A DNA stretch of 64,000 nt from Candidula unifasciata (GCA_905116865.2 CAJHNH020008544.1:38417-102416); one strand, 5' to 3'. Numbered from the stretch's first letter, positions 45,268-58,400 are shown. Made by a program: numbers and translations. Notes: a model not told the origin generated them from the sequence alone.

Positions 45268-45400
45268 TATTCTTCTCTAGTCTTCGCCCTGTGGGTTCCA
45301 GCGCAAGAACATTCTAGTTAAATTATCATGTTTTCTTAAAGTTTGTCTTATCCCTAATATACGTCCTGTCCTGTCCTGACTATGTTTACATGGTAAGAAG
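44223..45400. repeat. Mixed family A/B remnants, poly-G runs
   Basis: 44320-44510 and 44870-45075 carry family B-like blocks (GTCGTAAAA, AACTAGGGTTT.GATGAAAT, TACAACAC), with poly-G at 44920-44939 and 45247-45267. 45285-45360 is another CCTGTGGGTTCC tail. No gene recognised. Confidence 0.55.
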
Positions 45401-45587
45401 CCCTGTACAATTTTACAGTTCAATTCAATTCTGCAGAAACAGAGTTTTGTGGGAGAAGTCGCTGCAAAGGAAGGGAAAAAATAATATCAAATGCAAACGA
45501 AGAGAACTGGCTGGAAATCAGTCGATGGTTCGTACAAATATCAACAACAATAATTGACAGATTAACAGGGACCAAGATCTGTAAGTA

Positions 45588-45765
45588 AAAGATCCCCCAT
45601 CACGCCTTAGGCGCATCGGGTATATGGGAAGAGCATCCAAAATTTTTACAGACCAATCGGCACTGGATGGGTAATGTGGTCAGCATTACACCGGCCGTCT
45701 TTACTTCCCCAGGACAGCCATCCTGGTACCCATTTTAGGCTGGGTCGACCTGCGACCAAGATCTG
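45588..45765 (-). mobile_element. tRNA-derived SINE body
   Basis: AAAGATCCCCCATCACGCCT, ACAGACCAATCGGCACTGGA, GTGGTCAGCATTACACCGGC and TTTTAGGCTGGGTCGACCTG match the 23245 SINE; the tRNA head is missing. Confidence 0.75.
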
Positions 45766-46009
45766 TGGGGAGACGCGAACACTGACGCCATCTTACAAGG
45801 CACATCATATGATCCACCATTTACATGCAAGTCTGACTGCCTAACAGGGTGGCTTTTAACAACACACGTGATGGTGGCTGGGGTTGAAATCGATGCCCTC
45901 TCCCAAGTCACAACAACAACTAACAAAACTCGATATAGTCTGGCCGTGAAATGACGTTAAAAAAATCAATAACAGAACTAATGGAATTGCCAGGAGCTAC
46001 AACCAGTGG

Positions 46010-46340
46010 ATATGGGGGAGAGTGAAAAGAGGTGTGGGGAAATGAGATAGGGAGGGGCGGGGGGGGGGGGGGGGACAGTTGATTGGAAAAATGGAAGAGA
46101 GAAAAATGAACGTGAGAGATCAAGAAGCAGGACATAAAATGGAAAGTGAACATGTAAAAGAGATACAGACCTCTGACGCACAGAAAGGAGGTGATAGACA
46201 GGATTCGGAGAAACGGGGACACTAAAAAAGGGTGTGGGTGATAGAGAAAGACTAAGAATGAAAGAAAGAACGAATGGGAGAAAAAGGGTGAGAGAAAACG
46301 AGGAGAGGCAGCAGAGATAGACAGACATAACTTTTTTTTC
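46010..46340. repeat. Purine-rich tract
   Basis: G/A-rich on the plus strand with poly-G at 46060-46074, much like the 4925-7080 block. Confidence 0.75.
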
Positions 46341-46624
46341 AAAGGGTCACAAACTGGGTACGCAGGCTGTCTTACATTCGGCCCTTCCAAACAAACATAT
46401 TTCGCACAGCAGTTGTACTTTATCAGTAAAGCATGTTGTATTCATAGAATATGCATACTATGAATAGCAGGGGGGAGGGGGAGGACCATCAAAAGCATGG
46501 GTGGTAAAACGCATGCACACACTCGCGCGTGCGCAAACATCCACAAACACACGCCCACCCCTCACTTACACATACATTTATACACACCCACATACATACA
46601 CATGCACACATGCAGAGAATACGC

Positions 46625-46825
<201 letters not shown>

Positions 46826-47049
46826 GAGCGAGATTGACAAGATGGATAGACAGAGTGTGTGAGGGAAAGAAAGCAAAGATAAGGCGATACAGCTTCAACT
46901 ATAGTATTCGATAGGGAAAAGAAGCGGTGTCCAGCACTATAGCTGCAGGATCAATCAGTCAACAGACCTGATCAATGAACGACTTATTCCCACGGGTTCA
47001 GATAATCTCGCAATACGAGAACACTTCCGCCTTCAGTTGGACGAACCCG

Positions 47050-47345
47050 TTATTTGCTGGCGAATGCTTGCAGTCATATTAGAAGAAAGAATTGTCTGGA
47101 AAGAACAGTAGTAAAAGGCATGGCCCAGGAAGCAAAAGGCAAGGGTCGACTAGCACGACGATGGGCGCACAATGTCAAGGACACCTTGGGCAGAAAAAGC
47201 TTTCGGGGCAAGAGACTATGCGGCTTTTTAGCGTACCCTGCTGAGAGCGACGTTTTCAAAAGAGCTGCCAAACAACGATGGATTCGCGTCTGGCGTGATC
47301 TTTATTATTTCCTCTTCTCGCGCGTTCGTCCTTAAAAGGGCGGTT
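47050..47345 (+). mobile_element. LINE C-terminal fragment
   Basis: Reads IRRKNCLERTVVKGMAQEAK then KGRLARRWAHNVKDTLG and FKRAAKQRWIRVW, the RxxRRWxxDI tail. It is followed by a family B-like stretch (47331-47480). Confidence 0.7.
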
Positions 47346-47652
47346 CGCCCATTCTGTGGTTTAAATCTAGGCTATGTGCACAGCAGATCTCAGCAAACCT
47401 CAGTGTCATCGCTTTTTACGACCAAATGTTAGTCTAGAGAACCAGTTGAGCCTACTTCCAATTCCCCCCCTTTTTTAAAAACAAAGATACACACGGCGAT
47501 CTTTAGTGCTGAAATGGTATAAAAAGCCTTCTTATGCCTTCGACACATCAGGGAGTATACCGATAGTCACATGCCTTCAAGTCTTGTTTAAACCTTACCG
47601 ATCTATGATCTGTCTGTAACTTCTGTGTTAAATATTAGTTTAGGTTCACGCA

Positions 47653-47682
47653 TGTCCGACTCTAGCTATTAATAGAGTCGGA
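47653..47682. repeat. Perfect hairpin, 11-bp arms
   Basis: GTCCGACTCTA and TAGAGTCGGAC are perfect reverse complements 8 bases apart. No T-run or gene end beside it. Confidence 0.9.
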
Positions 47683-47699
47683 CGTGGTTCACGTTAGTC

Positions 47700-48235
47700 T
47701 CCCTAAATAGAGTAGGTCTCTTTTCATTCACAAGTTTGTTGGGCTTGTCGACTTTCATGAATGCAACGGGTGTGTACCGCTCTGTTGTTTGCTTTCTGTT
47801 TTGCCTTGTATTTATGTTTCCATTCCGAGAAATAGAATGTCTGTGACACAGGTTGCAGCACTCTCTAGCAGGGTTGTGTTAGGGTCCGTTTTTCCATGTT
47901 TTTGGAGGGTTAAAAGCGCTGGCGTGCTGAAATATACACCCCTCTGACCTTGTGCGAAGTTTACGGGGTTAAAAAAACTACCAATCAGAAGTGAGATAGT
48001 GTGTATATGGGCGTGGCATGGGGACACTAACGTTACGTGTTTCAAATATTATCCGGGTTTGTAATTCGCATTTCAGCAGATATTCTAGTTCTGCTCTTGT
48101 ACAGTGAAATAATTTAGAAAACGAAAAACAGTGCTCTGCAGCACCATCTAAGCGGAGAGTGTACTTCGAAAGACTATACACCGTCCTCAGTTCGATAAAT
48201 AAAAGACCTGTCGGGAATCAAATAGCCTGAATGTA
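47700..48235. other. Intergenic DNA, nothing recognised
   Basis: No open frame of note, no tandem repeat. 48240-48290 has a direct duplication of AACTTTTGTCATTCATAATA. Confidence 0.5.
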
Positions 48236-48299
48236 AAGCACACGGAACTTTTGTCATTCATAATACTTGAAACTTTTGTCATTCATAATACTGACCGAC

Positions 48300-49020
48300 C
48301 AAAATTCTCCATATCTAAAAACGCACACCTAGGGGCGAAGGTGGGCGAGTTGGACCTCGTACGTCAAAATCTCAAATCTGCTTCATCCCAAGCCATTCAT
48401 CGGCGACCGGGTCGCCGGTAGACGACTTAACGCCGGTCGGGAGAGTGATTTGGGTCAGTCTCCTTTGATCGCATCAACACTGCATGAGCCCTTTTCAGGG
48501 CACTTGATAGCGTGCAATGCTTAGCTACTTTATATGGTGCATATAACCTAGTCACAATTATAATCTAAAGTTCCCTCTTCAGGAATGCTGGTTGAACGTA
48601 AAAATTAATTTTTTTTTGTCAGCAATGCATAACCAATACCCCAGACATTCTCTCAAAACAAATCGAAATTGTCTACAAGACGCTGATTCTAATTTCAATT
48701 TTATTCGATTGCATAAGTTTATATTGCCGGTATTGGCTTCACTTTGTGCTATAGTTATTACACACCAGAACGCACGCGTAGCAGAACTGGCGCCTCTAGC
48801 AAATCGTGAGGTGCTACAGATGTGGCATATCTGGTGACATTTAGGTGCGGCGGGGTGGTATACGATGGGGGACGGGGCATGTCTCTGCCTTCTAATCAGG
48901 TAGCAGAGAATACATGCATGCCACTCCAAGAAACAGTTGCCGGACGTACTTAGGTGAATTAGTGATTATAAAGGATTATCATCACAGCACTTCAGACAGA
49001 TCCACAGGTGCTCCGATCTT
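48300..49020. other. Unassigned stretch
   Basis: Minus- and plus-strand frames of 116 and 81 codons overlap here; neither resembles a known family, and both lack flanking splice or start signals of quality. I leave them uncalled. Confidence 0.4.
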
Positions 49021-49024
49021 CTCC

Positions 49025-49400
49025 TTAAAAGCTCCACAAGTGTAAAACGACTAATGACGCCTGTTCTGTGTTGGTTAATGAAACGTATTGTCCACTTAGT
49101 GAAATGTTCATTTCTTGCAGCTCCAGGACCCCCATGTCCATCAGTCTAGTCATGTCCTCTTGCGTGCTCCTTTGTACGGTTTGTGCAGCGCATGGCATTG
49201 ATAACATTACTCCTGTCCAGTACTGGACCAGCCATAGCAACCGCAGTGTCAGCAAGATAGTCTGCACGCTCGTTCCCTTGAACACCAGAATCTCCTGGCA
49301 CACCAGGTACTTAGGCGAATGCCCCAAAACACCAGACTCAGCACTCCCACAGATGAAATATATGCAGGGTCCAGAGCCCTGAGTCTCATTTTGTAGTCCT
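49025..49400 (-). mobile_element. LINE RNase H fragment, broken
   Basis: Minus strand reads GVQGNERADYLADTAVAMAG and VLDRSNVINAMR, the GNERAD end of a LINE RNase H. The 5' side is frameshifted. Confidence 0.75.
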
Positions 49401-49405
49401 ATTTT

Positions 49406-49545
49406 TGGCACTTTACGTATATAGAACTGCTCAACAGAGAAAGGGTACAACAAGCGACACGGATCATTCACTTGGCACTTTACGCCAATAGAACTGCTCA
49501 ACAGAGAAAGGGTACAACAAGCGGCACGGATCATTAACTTACTTA
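49406..49545. repeat. Direct tandem duplication, ~70 bp
   Basis: GGCACTTTACG..ATAGAACTG through GGCACGGATCATT occurs twice in a row with about four differences. Confidence 0.93.
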
Positions 49546-49549
49546 TCCT

Positions 49550-51460
49550 TTTACATACAAGAAGTAACTTAACATAGAAATGGTACATCACGTGACAACT
49601 GACTGATAGACATACGTTCTATCTAGGCATTCAACATGTCAACTGCTGAAACAGCATCATATATCGTCTGTTGGCGTTTAGAAGTTAGTGAATACGTTTT
49701 ACAAATTCATGATTCTCGAGCACTTGAGTTCCAATTTCCGAGAAGGGCTTTTTTTTTTAAACGAAACGGAGGCCCGGCTCGCTAGCTAAACCTGACTTCG
49801 CGACTTCGGGTGACAGTCTTTTTGGTCCGGATTCACGCCCGGGGGTAGGTAGAAAAGCCAAATTTCTTCCATATTTACCATATTTACGTTATTTGTCATG
49901 GAATCAAGACCGAAGGGTTGCGATATCCATAGTACCGAACCAAAGGGTTAATAACTCATGGTTTTTGGATATTTAAAAAAAAAAAAGCGGAGAAAAAAAA
50001 AGTTTTGTTGTAGTTTTCCCGATAGTGGGTGAAGAAACCCGCCGTGAAATAAATAGATTAAGTATACTGTAGCCAACATTCATCGTGAAGATGGCACATC
50101 ATTTAAAATTTAGGTAAATCACACACATATATATAAACACGAAATACAGAATATTTCAAAGGGACATTACCACTAAGAGGTCGCGGGCTCGATGTGATTG
50201 TGTCTGAGTCTGCAGCATCAAGTAAGGCGGGATGTCATAGCATCCCCGCGACGAACACACGCAATCCATTTCAGAATTCCGACCAAGAACTGTGCTGTGA
50301 AATTATATATTTATTTTCCAACCCTCAATGTTACTTTCCTTACTATTCAGTTGTTTTCGAAGAGGAACACCATTTTACTAATTAAACAGACACATATAAG
50401 CTCAAATTAAATATTTGTTAATAATTTATTCCATTTGGCGTTCCCTTTTTACCACTGTTACTGTGGATGTTATGACAACTGTAGATTTTTCTATAATTGC
50501 ATTAACACTGCAAATGTTTTTATGTCAATTCTTTCCCACACGTGGAGATTGCCAAATGAAGCAGTATACACAATTCACGGGCCAAAATAAAACACCAAAA
50601 CGAGAACACGGTGTATTGTCTGATACTCCAGTATATAAGAAAATGTTTACACACAGAATCCACCCTTACTGGGAACGAAATGTTCACATGAACACAACAC
50701 AACTGAGAATTTCACAGCACACTATATGAAAGAAATACGTCGCATTCCCCCAGAAATGCCGACCTAGTTTCAGGCGAACTCTTATTGGCAGAGCGTTTCT
50801 CTCACCATCTCGCATAGCATTATAGCACGCGTGGGGGTGTGACCCACCGGCATGCATCTGACGACGATACCGTGGCCGGTTCGATACAGACAGAAACAGT
50901 GGCGTCCCTTTTTTTTAACGACACATTCAAAATACACACGCCGTGAATGGAGTATGTACGTCTTGTCTTAGTCTTGGTCGAGGTTTCAACTTCTGTATTC
51001 TGGTCACCCCGTACCTGCTACGTTCCCATGTCAGTGACAACAAACAACTGTCCAGGCACAAACCAGAAATATAGGCACGCAGTAAATGCTTATGGCAGTT
51101 TCTAGAGGCACAAAAGCCAAGAGTCGTGTGGTGGTTGTGTGTTGTGGGGTGTTTTATTAATTCAGTACCAAATAACTCACCATGCGTTTTTGGGGGTTAA
51201 TTTTACACTTATTTGTGTGTGTCATCTCCACCATGAAAGTTGGTTGCTACAGTGTACCATTGCTGTCTTCGAGAATATTCCTTTACTTTTACTTACACAT
51301 TTTAAGATCGTACATATTTCCCTCGACAACTTATGAATGTGAGTCACTGACTTTTACACAATTATTAAAGGGAAACAAATCGCAGCTTCTGAACTGAAGT
51401 ATTATTGAAACATTATCAGAATGCCATGAGCCAAAAAAAAAAAAAAAAAAACACAGACAA
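49550..51460. other. Intergenic DNA, little recognised
   Basis: A possible tRNA-like end near 50820-50910 (GGCCGGTTCGATAC). Several short frames on both strands match nothing known. No splice-flanked exon was found for the missing ACSL N-terminus. Confidence 0.4.
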
Positions 51461-51790
51461 CATGACCTGCGCCTCCAGAATAACTAGCTCATAAACAGCA
51501 TCCTGCACCGAAAGCTGAGGTATTTTGGCCACGTCAGACGCCTAGAGAGGACGGCAAATGCGGGAAATTTTCCGGAAAACGTTGCAAAGGCAGACCACTG
51601 TGAATGTGGATAAAATATATTAAAGATGTACTGCCTTTGAAAGCACACGGGGTAAAGGATTTGCTGATTGATGAAGGGTGGTGTGGGACTGGATGGGAGC
51701 GGCTGGCCGAAGGAGGGTCTCCAATCTGGAGATTTAGGGCCAAAAGCTATTTCAGTCGGCGGAACAGACTGCAGTTAGGACGTTAATTTT
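51460..51790 (+). mobile_element. LINE C-terminal fragment, decayed
   Basis: Plus strand reads HRKLRYFGHVRRLERTANAG and later VLPLKAHGVKDLL and GTGWERLAEGGS, a LINE tail interrupted by stops. Confidence 0.5.
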
Positions 51791-51894
51791 TTCCCATGAC
51801 AAAATAAATCTATCGCCCCATCGAAGACGGGAACCTGAGTCTCTCAATATAGTCCAGCGTTCTTAGCTGCTCGGCCAGCCGCTCCTCGCTTAAG

Positions 51895-52440
51895 TTAGTT
51901 GGAACACGCTCGGGCTTCAGGCTGGTCTACGTTAGAGGGGTGTCCAGGTGTACTGTTGTCTTTACAAAGCAGTCTGTTTTGCGTGATAATCATTGTTTTG
52001 CTAGTAGCGGCCGCCGACATTGCGTTTGATTCGTAGACAGAATTAGTGTCTTTTGATGGGTATATGACAGCCGTCTATGATTTTAAGTAGGTCATAAGTT
52101 TATTTCTGCTGTCAGCGTTGTCGGGCGACGAAGAGGGTACCGTTGCGTTTCTGGAACAACACAGCGTATTTGCGTTGCGTTTCTGGAACAACACAGCGTA
52201 TTTGCAGCCGCCACAAACCGTTTAGAAGTCTAAAACCCCGCGGCGTAGAATGCACTCTCTCGTAGGACCCAGGCTCAGTGTGTGGGGTGGGGGAGGGAGT
52301 TGTGTTTGGACCAGTTGTACATGTTATGGGGTTGTTAAAACCGATCACATCCTGTAATATAGAGCAAGCGTGGTTGCCGGTAAGACCGTTGACACAGTAC
52401 AACCTCATAGCAACCTGACATCCTGCTCCCTAGACTTACG
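51895..52440 (+). repeat. Dispersed repeat family D, copy 1
   Basis: Holds CTGGTCTACGTTAGAGG, CTCTCGTAGGACCCAGGCTC, GTGTGGGGTGGGGGAGG, TATGGGGTTGTTAAAACCGA and TGTAATATAGAGCAAGCG in order; the same blocks recur at 53840 and 59795. A 35-bp direct duplication (GTTGCGTTTCTGGAACAACA...) sits at 52141-52206. Confidence 0.75.
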
Positions 52441-53839
52441 CGTCTCAAAGGTTAAGAGGCATGAATGAATGTCCAGTCACAGTGTCCTGGGTCCGAGGTC
52501 TTTACATGTACCACAGCTAGTTCATGACTCAATACCAACAACAAACCCAACTGTTGAAACCGCGAGTATCGTTCTAGAAACAATATTCAGCCCCGAATAC
52601 GCCACGCACGACGCGTGCTGTAGTATTAATAGAACTGTCCTGTGAGTGAGGGCTTCGGGAGAAACTAGGCCACACGAGAAACGATGATGCAAGACCTGCT
52701 GCACGCCTGAGGAAAACAGCACACGCGTTTGGTTAATTCAAACGACCCTTGTGTGACTTTAGCTTAAACTATCCAATTGCACAAGGGTTATCTCAGGACA
52801 AACGACAGCTTCTTCCATTAACAAGTGATGAACGCTATCTTTAAACGCGATTCTGATCAAGGGCAAACAAAAAATTCATAGGAACATGTTACTGAAATGT
52901 GCAGCTCACGAGTTACGTCCCAATGGCGTGCCTTTATCCCACGTGCGTCGTTTACGACAAACGGCGTAAAATATGAGGTCATTTCAACCTACATTTCGTG
53001 TGTTTATCCCGTATGCGCGCGTGTAAGACAAAGACGGATTCCAAACTTTAGGTCAGATTTCAAGTGCTTTTTGCACTATACAGACTATCAGCACATATAG
53101 CAGGTCCCCAATTTCGCGTGCTTATCGGTTGTTTGAGACAATTCCTAGTAAAAACACCCATTTCAAAAGCGAAAGCCCAGCCAAACAGCCCAGTGTTTTT
53201 GAAGGAAGCCAAACAATTTCCTAAGGAAAAAACCCAGCGTAGCAAAATAATTCCCTAAGGGGGGAAAAAAAAAACCCCAACATGGCCAAACAATTTCCAA
53301 GGGGGTGGTGAACAGCAATGAAGAAGATTATATATCAGTCACACATATATTTGTCATTTATCCCAAGCCATTAATTTTGTATTATTCTGTGATTCAGGAT
53401 ACCAATTATTGTTTAATTCAGGATACAGTCACTTTTAACAGTTTTTATTTTCATAACTAAATTAAACCTCACTGAAGAAAGACTAGGTAAATTAACAGGA
53501 TACAACGAAATACAAAAGCACTGCCGGGCTCCAGCATTTTATACCTTCTAGTTTGCTGTTGTAATGTCAGGTTATGGTATTACAATCGACGTCCCTTCAG
53601 AGTGGACATTTACAAGAGCGCACAGTTCTACGATGCAGCAGCCACCAATTACATCTAAAGATTGTTCACATGAGACGTTGGTAATAATAATGTCTCATAT
53701 ACAGCCCTCGAAGACAGAACCGACATGCCTCACCAACCAACCTTTACTGCGAGTCACACAATTGTACTAATGTTAAAGGTTGTAGTAACAATTCCCGGCC
53801 CAAACAGAGAGTAACTGAGCTTTCATTGATGCTTGGTAA

Positions 53840-54195
53840 CCTTTCACACGCGCTGGTCTAAGTTAGAGGGTAGTCACGTTGTGATCTGTCATGTATATAT
53901 TGGGTGACTCGTTGTACTGAGCGGCCGGCGACTTTGCGTATATTCTTGTCTTCTCATTCGTCAAGTACGACATGAATTTACTTTAGTTGTTACCGCAAAA
54001 TGTTAACAGTTCTAAAACCATGGGAAGTAGGTTGCAGTCTCTCGTGGGACGTGGGCTGAGGCTTTGGGGTGGGGGGGTTGGACCAGTTCTAGATCTTCTG
54101 GGGTCGTTAAAAGCGGCCACATCGTGTAATATAGAGCACGCGCCATCTCCGGTGAAAGCGACGTAGAAAATACAACCTGACATCCATGTAACAGA
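53840..54195 (+). repeat. Dispersed repeat family D, copy 2
   Basis: Has GCGCTGGTCTAAGTTAGAGG, TCTCGTGGGACGTGGGCTGA, TTCTGGGGTCGTTAAAAGCG and TGTAATATAGAGCACGCG in the family order. Confidence 0.78.
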
Positions 54196-54639
54196 AATTT
54201 GCGTGTGAGAAGGGTCTCAAACATGGAATTAACTACCAATCAAGGTGAACCATGTTAGAAAAGATACTTCAGTATCCACAAGCCTAGTTCCTGCAGCGAT
54301 ATCAGCTCTATCTATGCTTCTTCTCATATGCACTGCTGAATTTCTTTCAACTGGTCCGATCGTTCATTACCCTTTTATTCCGTAGTGACCCTGGTGTATA
54401 TCGAGGTTAAGTGCAATTACCGAAACTTTCTACCCACGCACAGCCTATACTACCTGTTTCAGAGGTGTGGTGCAGGGTTGTTTGTTTCATTGGTTGCTAA
54501 GATTCGGGGAAAATTATGTATTTGTACGCATCGTTGCTCTACCCTCATTGAGAACTGCTGTTGTAGTCTGAATTTGGCTAATTTAAGCCTTCTCGTTTTG
54601 CGAATTGCACGTTGTGCTGCAGTTTACAGCTAGGCTGTG

Positions 54640-55590
54640 ACACGTGTTACGAGGCAGTCCACACCCTCTCCCCCCCCCCCCCCAGGGGTCCCAGAAACAT
54701 ACAGGAAATTTAAGCCTCGAAAACTGGCATACCAGAACGAAAACAAAATTTGCTCTGTGCTTGACTCGCGTTAACGAAAAGTGTACCAGATAATTTACAA
54801 AAAATCTTTGGACATTAGAAAGGAAAAGCGACTGTCATGGTCCTTTTTTAGAGTTGAGGATCTAGACACAACACAGTCATTTAGGCTTGCAACATGTCAT
54901 ACACAGGGCTGAGATACGAAGATAAGTGATATTGTGTATTGTTGTCTAATCTATGTATGTGCTGAAGAAGGCTCTATAGCCGTAACGTTCAAGTTTTGTT
55001 CGTGTTTGTTATATTGTGAAGCTCGCTGATATACTTTTCGTTCGGTTTTAAATCTTTACACGTGGCCGAGGAACACAATGACAGTATGCAAAAGAGCTTA
55101 GACAAACGAATCAGCTCATTATGGGAACTCTAAGGGCACGAACTGTTCAGGGCACAAACCATGCAGACAGAATGACGAACAATGGATTCCATTCTAACAG
55201 ATGGTATATTGCTAATGCCACAAAACTAGTCACCTAGCTGATAACATAAGTATTAGATAAAGTAAATATACTAACTGTTTCTAGCTGCATCTGTTTAAAA
55301 AAAGTGCACGTTTAATAAAGGGTGCTTCAATCTTAATTTACCCTCAAACAAAGAAAATCCAGGAGTCCTTGGGATAGTCCAAACACATCGCGTTCCTTCA
55401 AAGTGGTTTTTTTTTTTTGCGATTTATTTCTGTTTAAAAAAAATGTAATGTGTGTTTCGATAACCATAAACCTAACCCTAACCCTCACCCGTGCTAAATA
55501 AAGCTACCAGGTGGTTTTTTTTTTTTTTATTTGGGGGGGGGGGGGGTAGGGGAAGGGCGAATTAAAATTGAAGTACCTAAAAAGGTAAAG
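54640..55590. other. Intergenic DNA with homopolymer runs
   Basis: Poly-C at 54671-54684, poly-T at 55407-55418 and 55514-55528, and poly-G at 55533-55545. CCCTAACCCTAACCCTCACC at 55474-55490 gives only two to three telomere-like units and is not a telomere. Confidence 0.6.
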
Positions 55591-55991
55591 TTATGGTAAT
55601 TATAACATCGCTCTGCTGTGGTTATTGCAACACATATACATACATACTACAAACACGCATACATAAACACAGACATAACATGGAAGTTTAAACCCAGCCC
55701 CGTGCATGTCAAACCACCTGTAATGTGTTCTATGGAAGCCTCAGACGTTTCCTAACAACGATCGGGCTATGACAACGTCTACAACCGGTTGCTTGGAGCA
55801 GTCATGCGGGTCATGACACTGAATATTGGCAACTGCTTAAGAAGGCTCTCTCAATAGCTGCAGACAGTGCTGGTGTTGCGTGAACACTGCGGGGTACACA
55901 TTCCGTTAACAATGAAAATGAGTTTAATGTGTATAAACGGAGGTCCCCTTTCTTGCATGAGATCTGAGGTTAATAAAAGCTGTACACGTTG

Positions 55992-55994
<3 letters not shown>

Positions 55995-56067
<73 letters not shown>
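55995..56067. repeat. (GA)n microsatellite, ~72 bp
   Basis: Uninterrupted AG repeats. Confidence 0.99.
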
Positions 56068-56224
56068 AAAGGTAAGGGGAAAATCGAAGTTCCAACTTTA
56101 TAGCAAACGTGTCACCCCTTGGTTACTCCGTTCTCGTGCCAATGAAAATCACATAGAATGTTTATCACTGCCCAGCCCCCCATTTTTTCCCCGTCACGAT
56201 AGGCTGCTGTCTTAGCAAATCTAA

Positions 56225-56360
56225 TAACATATAGACGCATTAAATGCATAAGGCAGCCGTCAGAAGTACTAACACAAACAGTCCGACACTAGAACTATAG
56301 TTCATTATCGATGGAAGCAACAGTTACAACAGATCAGTAGTGGCAACATGAGATAGATTT
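56225..56360. repeat. Dispersed repeat family C, copy 2
   Basis: CATTAAATGCATAAGGCAGC followed by AGAAGTACTAACACAAACAG and CAGTTACAACAGATCAG, as in 21675, with a 20-bp internal insert (ATAGTTCATTATCGATGGAA). Confidence 0.78.
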
Positions 56361-56987
56361 TAAAATCCCTTGGCATTGCAAATCGAAGAGAGTAGCCTAA
56401 CGGCGCTGCCCGGGCAAAATTTGGAGTGAAAAATCTACCTAAAGTATTTCAGGATCCTTTAAGGTGCTACAGAGCCTGTGCGCTGTCCTGAGCTTCTTCA
56501 GACTCAAGACTTGAGTTAGAGGAAGAAAGGAGCACTTATTGGTCACTACCCATGTACCATGATGTTGATCGATTGTTGAAAAACCGCAACAACAACAAAA
56601 TGATTCAGACGAGACTCACCCACAGTAGAGCTCACTAACCGTAGCATGCCCTAATATAAATGTTTTATTTCAGTGTTTATCAAACTTTTCTTAGTCACGG
56701 CGCCTTAACCTAAGTAAAAGTAAAAAATAAAACTCGTGTGTCTTCGAATATTTCGCAGTGCCCTGAAGAGGTCGCGGCTCCCCGGGGCCCTGCGGCGCAG
56801 TCTTGGAATCACAGTTTTATATGGCTGAATGGGGATTCTGGAAGTTGTTTCTGTCTAGGCCTTCTCTAGACTTTAGAGACGGTCTTGCTCCTGTTATTCT
56901 TATCCGCGAACTGGCGCTGTCGATCTCAAGCTGCAATCCCAGAAAAGTGAAACAGTAAAAAAAAAAAAAAATGCTATTTAAACTTAC

Positions 56988-57104
56988 CCAAATCTGAGAC
57001 TGGTTAAGAAACTTGGATTTCGCACTACTATGAATGGACGATGTACTTTCCGACGCCGCAGGATTCTGCACCGTGTATTTATGCGTTGATGTTGATGCTC
57101 CCAT
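56988..57104 (-). CDS. Candidate first coding exon of unknown gene, possibly ACSL
   Basis: An ATG in good context (AACATGG, upstream in-frame TAA) opens 39 codons ending exactly at a GTAAGT donor. The product is serine/threonine-rich (MGASTSTHKY... ending LNQSQIW) with no membrane segment. It lies on the ACSL strand 12.8 kb upstream of the first recognised ACSL exon. It ends in phase 0 whereas that exon needs phase 1, so at least one further exon would have to lie between. It could equally be a chance open frame. Confidence 0.28.
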
Positions 57105-57438
57105 GTTCGGATCCAACGCCTGGAACAACTTCACTACTGGCACCCATTAATTATATGAATAGATTTTTTCCCCCTTGCAATGAATCCGGAACCAGAAATG
57201 TTTCCCAATGGTTAACACGTCAGGCACGCTAGATGTGATGCACGCTTTTGCGCAGGGAACGTTGCTTCGCTCAAATGAAATTCAAAAACCTTAAAACCGG
57301 ATAAAGATTATTAACTTAGGGAAAAATGAAGATTTTAACAAACATTCCAGTACACAGAAACATCGGTTGTCGGGGTGACTTGTAAAACAGCTTGAAAAGT
57401 AAATCCCCAAGAACTGAATGGAACTTAAAGAAACAGAG

Positions 57439-57624
57439 CAGGGATATTCAACTAAAGTTACCTAGGGGCCGACGTTTTGAAAACGGGGATCGTCACGGGC
57501 CAGAGGCATCAGGCCCGGCATATAAAAATAATTTATACACTACAGTTCGCAGGTGATCCGCGGGCCAACTGCTCGGTCTCTGATGACCTCATTTGGACCG
57601 CAGGCCACCAGTTGAATAGCCCTG
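57439..57624. mobile_element. hAT MITE, 186 bp
   Basis: Terminal repeats CAGGGATATTCAAC and GTTGAATAGCCCTG (13 of 14 match), flanked by AAACAGAG / AAGTAGAG (6 of 8). The inside has CGCGGGCCAACTG and TTGGACCGCAGGCCACCAG. No coding capacity. Confidence 0.75.
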
Positions 57625-58079
57625 AAGTAGAGAGGAAAGTAACCCAGAAACCAAGTAGTGGCCACCCAATTCCTGAAATTTTTATACTGACTAACGGTGA
57701 TGGAACACGAGGGGAACAGGCCCCTGAAGCGCCCCCACCCCACTGATGACCCAATGACACATGATGTTATGGGACTACGATGATTCTACTGTTTACTCCT
57801 GACATGATCAACATAGGGTTTGATTCTCATGCCTCCCTAAAGCTATGTAGTATATCAGAATATTCATCATAATTATAAACTACTTCTGCCGTTAAGCGAC
57901 GTGGGGAGCAATAATTTGCGATCCAGTGCACGCTGAAATGTAATGATATTTTGCATACTGTTATTATTTTTCATCACGGCCCCTTTCAATAAAAATCACA
58001 AACAACTAGCAAATGTCGCGGTTGGTTTGCAAAGTCTTACGAACTAACTTGTCCCAATAATGGGGGGGGGGGGGGGGGT

Positions 58080-58400
58080 GTTAGACGAATGATGAGAATA
58101 CCCTGGACAGATAAAAAGAGTAATGAAGACGTGTTGAAAGAAACTGACTCAAAAAGAGAAATGATTGCCCGTATCAGAAAGAGACAATCTACATTTTTTT
58201 GGGTCATGTTATGAAAAGGAGAAAACTGGAGTACATCTTGACGGTAGGAAAGTTGGAAGGGAAAGTGGAGGGGTGGGGGCAGAGAGAGACCGAGAGAACA
58301 TATGCTGGACGGTCTGACATCGCGACATGGAAGATCATCTGTGTCAGAGTGGACTGAAACTACACGAGGCATAAGGTTGTGGATAGGACATGTCTAACAA
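58080..58400 (+). mobile_element. LINE RT C-terminus, broken
   Basis: Reads RRMMRIPWTDKKSNEDVLKE and MIARIRKRQSTFF, then after a frameshift GHVMKRRKLEYILTVGK; same family as 18440. A poly-G run (58062-58078) precedes it. Confidence 0.8.

Noticed and set aside
55474..55492. Interstitial telomere (CCCTAACCCTAACCCTC)
   Set aside because: Only two to three units, within chance for this composition.
56672..56815. Fifth hAT element (CAGTGTTTATCAAAC start)
   Set aside because: The left end looks right but the right end (GGAATCAC) does not pair well and no 8-bp duplication was found.
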